Shown here piece after piece: positions 36,610 through 39,227 of a stretch of 39,227 nt of DNA. A program made the position numbers and the translations under genes. The notes below the pieces were generated by a model. It was not told where the DNA came from. It did not search any database and saw nothing but the letters and a program-made list of their open reading frames with translations. Numbering within the stretch: the first letter of the stretch is position 1; every line of letters begins with the position of its first letter. This DNA is from an uncultured Lachnospiraceae bacterium (GTDB lineage Bacteria; Bacillota; Clostridia; Lachnospirales; Lachnospiraceae). Location of the stretch: assembly GCA_947626795.1 (NCBI GenBank), contig CANQTH010000001.1:101554-140780 (forward strand). The letters run 5' to 3'.

Positions 36610-36714
36610 ATGTTGACGATTGAAGGATTGATTTCAGTGCTTAGCTTATGTATGACTTGTTTCGGTCTTGGATACGCCATCGGTAGCAAAGATAATAGTA
36701 AGACGCGAAAATAG
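36610..36714 (+). CDS. Small hydrophobic peptide, candidate type I toxin (holin-like)
   Basis: 34 residues, MLTIEGLISVLSLCMTCFGL followed by GYAIGSKDNSKTRK. One membrane segment covers about residues 6-25, with a short basic tail, as in small Firmicutes toxins annotated as putative holin-like toxins. GGAGGG lies eight bases before the ATG. The stop codon is inside the stem of a bidirectional terminator. A convergent antisense promoter is at 36824-36852. The gene overlaps nothing else; a longer frame from 36496 contains the leader and is not credible. Known relatives such as TxpA or BsrG of Bacillus damage the membrane when their antisense RNA is lost; whether this peptide does so is inference. 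Confidence 0.65.
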   Translation: MLTIEGLISVLSLCMTCFGLGYAIGSKDNSKTRK

Positions 36715-36744
36715 CCGCCTCATCCAGAAAAGTGCGGCTATTTT
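36708..36744. terminator. Bidirectional terminator at the 3' end of the toxin-like gene
   Basis: AATAGCCGC (36710-36718) pairs with GCGGCTATT (36734-36742), with T-runs on both strands (TTTT on plus; TTTT from GAAAA on minus). It can end both the sense mRNA and the antisense RNA. Confidence 0.8.
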
Positions 36745-36784
36745 AGCTACATAACCTGGGCTAACCGTCTATCGGTAGCTCCTG

Positions 36785-36817
36785 AAGGATACCTGTTACC
36801 AGCAGGTGTCCTTCTTT
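36785..36817 (+). terminator. Second hairpin, plus-strand terminator or antisense 5' stem
   Basis: AAGGATACCTG with CAGGTGTCCTT, loop TTACCAG, followed by CTTT on the plus strand. It may stop readthrough of the toxin mRNA, and on the minus strand it forms the 5' stem of the antisense RNA. Confidence 0.6.
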
Positions 36818-36823
36818 ACGTTC

Positions 36824-36852
36824 AATATAGCATATTCTGTGCGGCGTTTCAA
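36824..36852 (-). promoter_or_regulatory. Strong promoter facing the toxin-like gene
   Basis: On the minus strand TTGAAA (36852-36847), a 17-base spacer and TATATT (36829-36824) with an extended -10 TG. It is the best-scoring promoter by eye in this part of the window, and there is no coding sequence downstream of it on that strand, so it probably makes a non-coding RNA. Confidence 0.75.
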
Positions 36853-36908
36853 GGGTTTTCTTTTATAATTTTATATAAGGATTTTATATAAATCTTAAAT
36901 ATTGGCAC

Positions 36909-36937
36909 TTGACGAATCTGGCGGTCGGGAAGAAAAT
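36909..36937 (+). promoter_or_regulatory. Candidate promoter of the metalloprotease gene
   Basis: TTGACG (36909-36914), a 17-base spacer and GAAAAT (36932-36937). AGGAGG follows at 36957-36963, six or seven bases before the ATG. Confidence 0.5.
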
Positions 36938-36969
36938 AAACGAAAAGGGGGAGAAGAAGGAGGAAAAAA

Positions 36970-39227
36970 ATGGGCAGAACAAAAGGAAAACGCCTGCGCC
37001 AGGCGGTCGGGATCTTCGTATCCATTTGCCTGGCGGTTGGAATCTACGTCCCGAGCGCGGATGCAGCAGAGGCGGCGGCCGCGCCGAAAGTCGTGAAGGC
37101 GCAGATGATCAACAGCACGGACATGGAGCTGTACTGGGATCAGGAAGTAACCGGGGCCGGGGAAGAAGCGAATTTTTCCATCACGGTGGACGGGAAGGAA
37201 GACAAGATTTATTCTTATACCTGGCCGGAGTATAACTACTCCGAGACAGGGATCGTGTATTATAATTCGTACAGTCTGGAGAATCCGGACGCGCTGGACG
37301 CGCCCAAGACTTCCATCCGGCTGACGGATGAGATCGCGGACTTGGAGAACCTGCCGGAGATCAAGGTCACGATCGCCGGGGGAAAGATCAAGAACGCGGC
37401 CGGGACATATGCCGAGGAGCAGACAGTCACGGTGGACCGTTACGAGCCGTTTTATACGCAGGAGATCACGCTGGACTGCGGCGTCAAGATTTTAGGGTCG
37501 AAAAACGCCCGGGCGGACGCCATGACGAAGGCGGAAGAGATGATGGAAGTCATCCTCGCGAATGAGGAGATTGCCAAGCGCATGGGAGAATACGGGTGTA
37601 TGCTTGGCATCTACGGCGAAGGCGAGATTGCTTTCGACATTCCGGAACACCGTTTTACTTACGATGAGAGCGGCCTCTATGTGGAGGGCTTCGGCGGCAC
37701 GCAGCTTGCCTCGATCAAGGACGCGAACGTGCTGCGCCTGACGACGGGCGATTATACGACGGGATATGTGGACGAGAGCGTCCTGACGCATGAGTTTGCG
37801 CATACGATAAAGAATTACGGCTTGACCGAAGCGCAGCAGCAAAAGGTGGAGACGGTATACAACAGCGCGATCGCGAGCGGAAAATGGGCGAATTCCTATG
37901 CCGGGAGCAATTCTGACGAGTATTTTGCGACGATCTCGGCGATGTGGTTCAACGCGATGAACGACACGGAAGACGGGCAGTGGGACGGCGTGCGCGGGCC
38001 GATCAACACAAGGGAAGAGTTAAAAGCGTACGATAACGCGGCATATGAGCTTCTCTCCGAAATCTACGTTTCCGACCAGTACCTTCCGGAACCCTGGCAG
38101 AACGGCTCTGTCCCGAACAATTATGAATACACGGGAACTGGAACGGACGTCGGCGGAGAGACGGACGATTCCCCGTACCAGCGGATCGCGTCAAAGGCGA
38201 GCGGCACATCTTACGATTCCTGCATCGAGGTGAACAGCGGGCTTCAGACGGAAGGAGCGACCGTGGATATCTGGTGGAATTTTGACGAGAACGCTTCCTT
38301 AGGCTGGCTGTTCGAGAAGGCGGACGGGAATTATTATAAGATAAAATTCTATGATTCCGGCCTTGTGCTGACGCCGTCGGGCGGCAGCAAAGAAGAAGGC
38401 GCGGCGATCACCATCGGGAAAGACACGGGAGCGGATTCCCAGCTTTGGCAGGTAAAGAAAACGAGCGGGGATTACGCGCTCATCCTCAACAAGGCGTCCG
38501 GCCTTGCGCTTTCCATCCAGGGAGACGCCGTGACGGAAGGAAACTTGATCGTCCAGACCGCTTATACAGGAGAGGGCAGCGATTATCAGCAATGGAAGAT
38601 TTACGACGCTTCCACGAAAGCCGTTTTCACGCCGGAAGAGGCAGCGGAAGCAGACAAGAAGGCGCTGAATGACGCGATCACGGCTGCGAAAGCGTTGAAA
38701 GAAGCGGACTACACAGCGGATAGCTGGAAGAAGTTCAGCGAAGCCCTGATGGCGGCGCAGGCAGTTGCAGATAAGACGGACGCGGCGCAGGAAGAAGTGG
38801 ACGCGGCGGCGAAAGAGCTGGCGGACGCGCAGGCTGCGCTTGTGAAGGCAGGCAGCACAGACCAGCCAGGCGGCAGCACAGACCAGCCGGGCGGCAACAC
38901 AGACCAGCCAGGCGGCAGCACGGATCAGCCAGGCGGCAGCACAGACCAGCCAGGCGGCAACGCGGATCAGCCGGGAGCGAACGCGGCTGTGAAGGTAAGC
39001 AGCGTTAAGTTCTCCGCAAAGACCTACAAGGTATTGGCAGGCAAGAAATTAGACCTGAGCAAGAAGGTAACGGTGTCTCCAAGCAACGCGGCGAACAAGG
39101 CTCTGAAGTGGGCGGTTTCCAATACGAAATACGCGACTGTAAGCGCGAAAGGCGTCGTATCCGCGAAAGCGGCGGGCGCAGGCAAGACCGTGACGGTGAC
39201 GGCAGCGGCGACGGACGGGAGCGGCAA
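36970..39227 (+). CDS. Secreted zinc metalloprotease with ricin-type lectin, FIVAR and Ig-like domains, 3' end cut by the window
   Basis: 752 complete codons are visible and the frame is open to the window edge. AGGAGGAAAAAA precedes the ATG. A signal peptide covers about residues 1-36 (GIFVSICLAVGIYVPSADA-AEA). An N-terminal beta domain is followed by the protease domain with H274-E275-F276-A277-H278 and a downstream D316-E317-Y318-F319-A320 that could give the third zinc ligand, an arrangement seen in lethal-factor-like (ATLF) peptidases. A ricin-type beta-trefoil (about 430-548, with QLWQVKK and QQWKIYD) binds sugars in other proteins. A FIVAR domain (about 556-628) follows, then six STDQPGG-like repeats, then a BIG2-type Ig domain. 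Likely a cell-surface or released enzyme acting on glycoproteins; the substrate is inferred. Confidence 0.85.
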   Translation, partial: MGRTKGKRLRQAVGIFVSICLAVGIYVPSADAAEAAAAPKVVKAQMINSTDMELYWDQEVTGAGEEANFSITVDGKEDKIYSYTWPEYNYSETGIVYYNSYSLENPDALDAPKTSIRLTDEIADLENLPEIKVTIAGGKIKNAAGTYAEEQTVTVDRYEPFYTQEITLDCGVKILGSKNARADAMTKAEEMMEVILANEEIAKRMGEYGCMLGIYGEGEIAFDIPEHRFTYDESGLYVEGFGGTQLASIKDANVLRLTTGDYTTGYVDESVLTHEFAHTIKNYGLTEAQQQKVETVYNSAIASGKWANSYAGSNSDEYFATISAMWFNAMNDTEDGQWDGVRGPINTREELKAYDNAAYELLSEIYVSDQYLPEPWQNGSVPNNYEYTGTGTDVGGETDDSPYQRIASKASGTSYDSCIEVNSGLQTEGATVDIWWNFDENASLGWLFEKADGNYYKIKFYDSGLVLTPSGGSKEEGAAITIGKDTGADSQLWQVKKTSGDYALILNKASGLALSIQGDAVTEGNLIVQTAYTGEGSDYQQWKIYDASTKAVFTPEEAAEADKKALNDAITAAKALKEADYTADSWKKFSEALMAAQAVADKTDAAQEEVDAAAKELADAQAALVKAGSTDQPGGSTDQPGGNTDQPGGSTDQPGGSTDQPGGNADQPGANAAVKVSSVKFSAKTYKVLAGKKLDLSKKVTVSPSNAANKALKWAVSNTKYATVSAKGVVSAKAAGAGKTVTVTAAATDGSG
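38855..38975 (+). repeat. 21-bp in-frame tandem repeat coding for a Gly/Pro linker
   Basis: About six copies of a unit coding for (S/N)-(T/A)-D-Q-P-G-G separate the FIVAR and Ig-like domains of the metalloprotease. Copies differ mainly at silent positions. Such linkers often vary in copy number between strains. Confidence 0.85.

Larger units (their letters stand above)
36708..36817 (-). ncRNA. Candidate antisense RNA antitoxin
   Basis: The predicted transcript starts near 36817 and ends at the terminator at 36708-36744, about 110 nt. It begins with a stem-loop (AAGGA...TCCTT, 36785-36813). It contains GCTACCGAT, which is complementary to ATCGGTAGC inside the toxin coding sequence (36679-36687), besides its full overlap with the toxin mRNA 3' end. 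The start is inferred from the promoter and has not been shown. Confidence 0.5.

Noticed and set aside
36438-36623. 61-residue frame in the leader of the toxin-like gene
   Set aside because: It lies over the folded leader, has no ribosome site, and its base pairing explains the sequence better than coding.

Overview
The window is the replication-origin region of a Gram-positive, Clostridia-type chromosome, most likely a member of the Lachnospiraceae. The evidence is the gene order rpmH-rnpA-yidD-yidC-jag-mnmE-mnmG-rsmG on one strand and dnaA-dnaN-yaaA-recF-gyrB-gyrA on the other, soj/spo0J-type parAB with two perfect parS sites, DUF3881 and DUF4446 family genes (typical of this family of gut bacteria), and secreted proteins with bacterial Ig-like and FIVAR domains. 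The species cannot be named from the sequence alone.

Layout. Positions 1-1021 hold the 3'-truncated DUF3881 gene and a DUF4446 gene; 1205-2892 hold parB and parA; 2893-3308 hold the parA promoter and two parS sites; 3309-3926 is a coiled-coil gene; 4232-5188 is a membrane-anchored alpha/beta hydrolase on the plus strand. Positions 5208-12295 are the minus-strand rpmH-to-rsmG cluster, interrupted between jag and mnmE by a highly structured intergenic element. Positions 12296-12670 are the oriC/dnaA promoter region with DnaA boxes. Positions 12671-21442 are dnaA to gyrA, with an exact 68-bp tandem duplication between dnaN and yaaA. 

From 21614 the content becomes accessory. A very large secreted GH127-type glycosidase is split by a frameshift. 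A predicted ABC-class ATPase is divergent, from facing promoters, to an XpaC-TelA pair. Next comes an AraC-type response regulator whose reading frame is broken exactly at a run of ten G, followed directly by a dCache chemoreceptor. An AT-rich secreted protein of unknown function follows. The last gene is a truncated secreted zinc metalloprotease with ricin-type lectin, FIVAR and Ig-like domains, running off the window end.

The most interesting small-scale find is at 36419-36852. A 34-residue hydrophobic peptide has a long folded leader whose Shine-Dalgarno can be masked, and a bidirectional terminator. A near-consensus promoter on the opposite strand would drive a roughly 110-nt antisense RNA over its 3' end. 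This looks like a type I toxin-antitoxin locus. Just upstream is a tandem 45-bp repeat whose two copies show compensatory base changes in a pseudoknot-like fold. Other second-look items are a 10-mer (AACAGTTCAG) repeated in intergenic gaps around parAB, the G10 tract as a possible phase switch, and an alpha/beta hydrolase with Gln where the catalytic His is expected.
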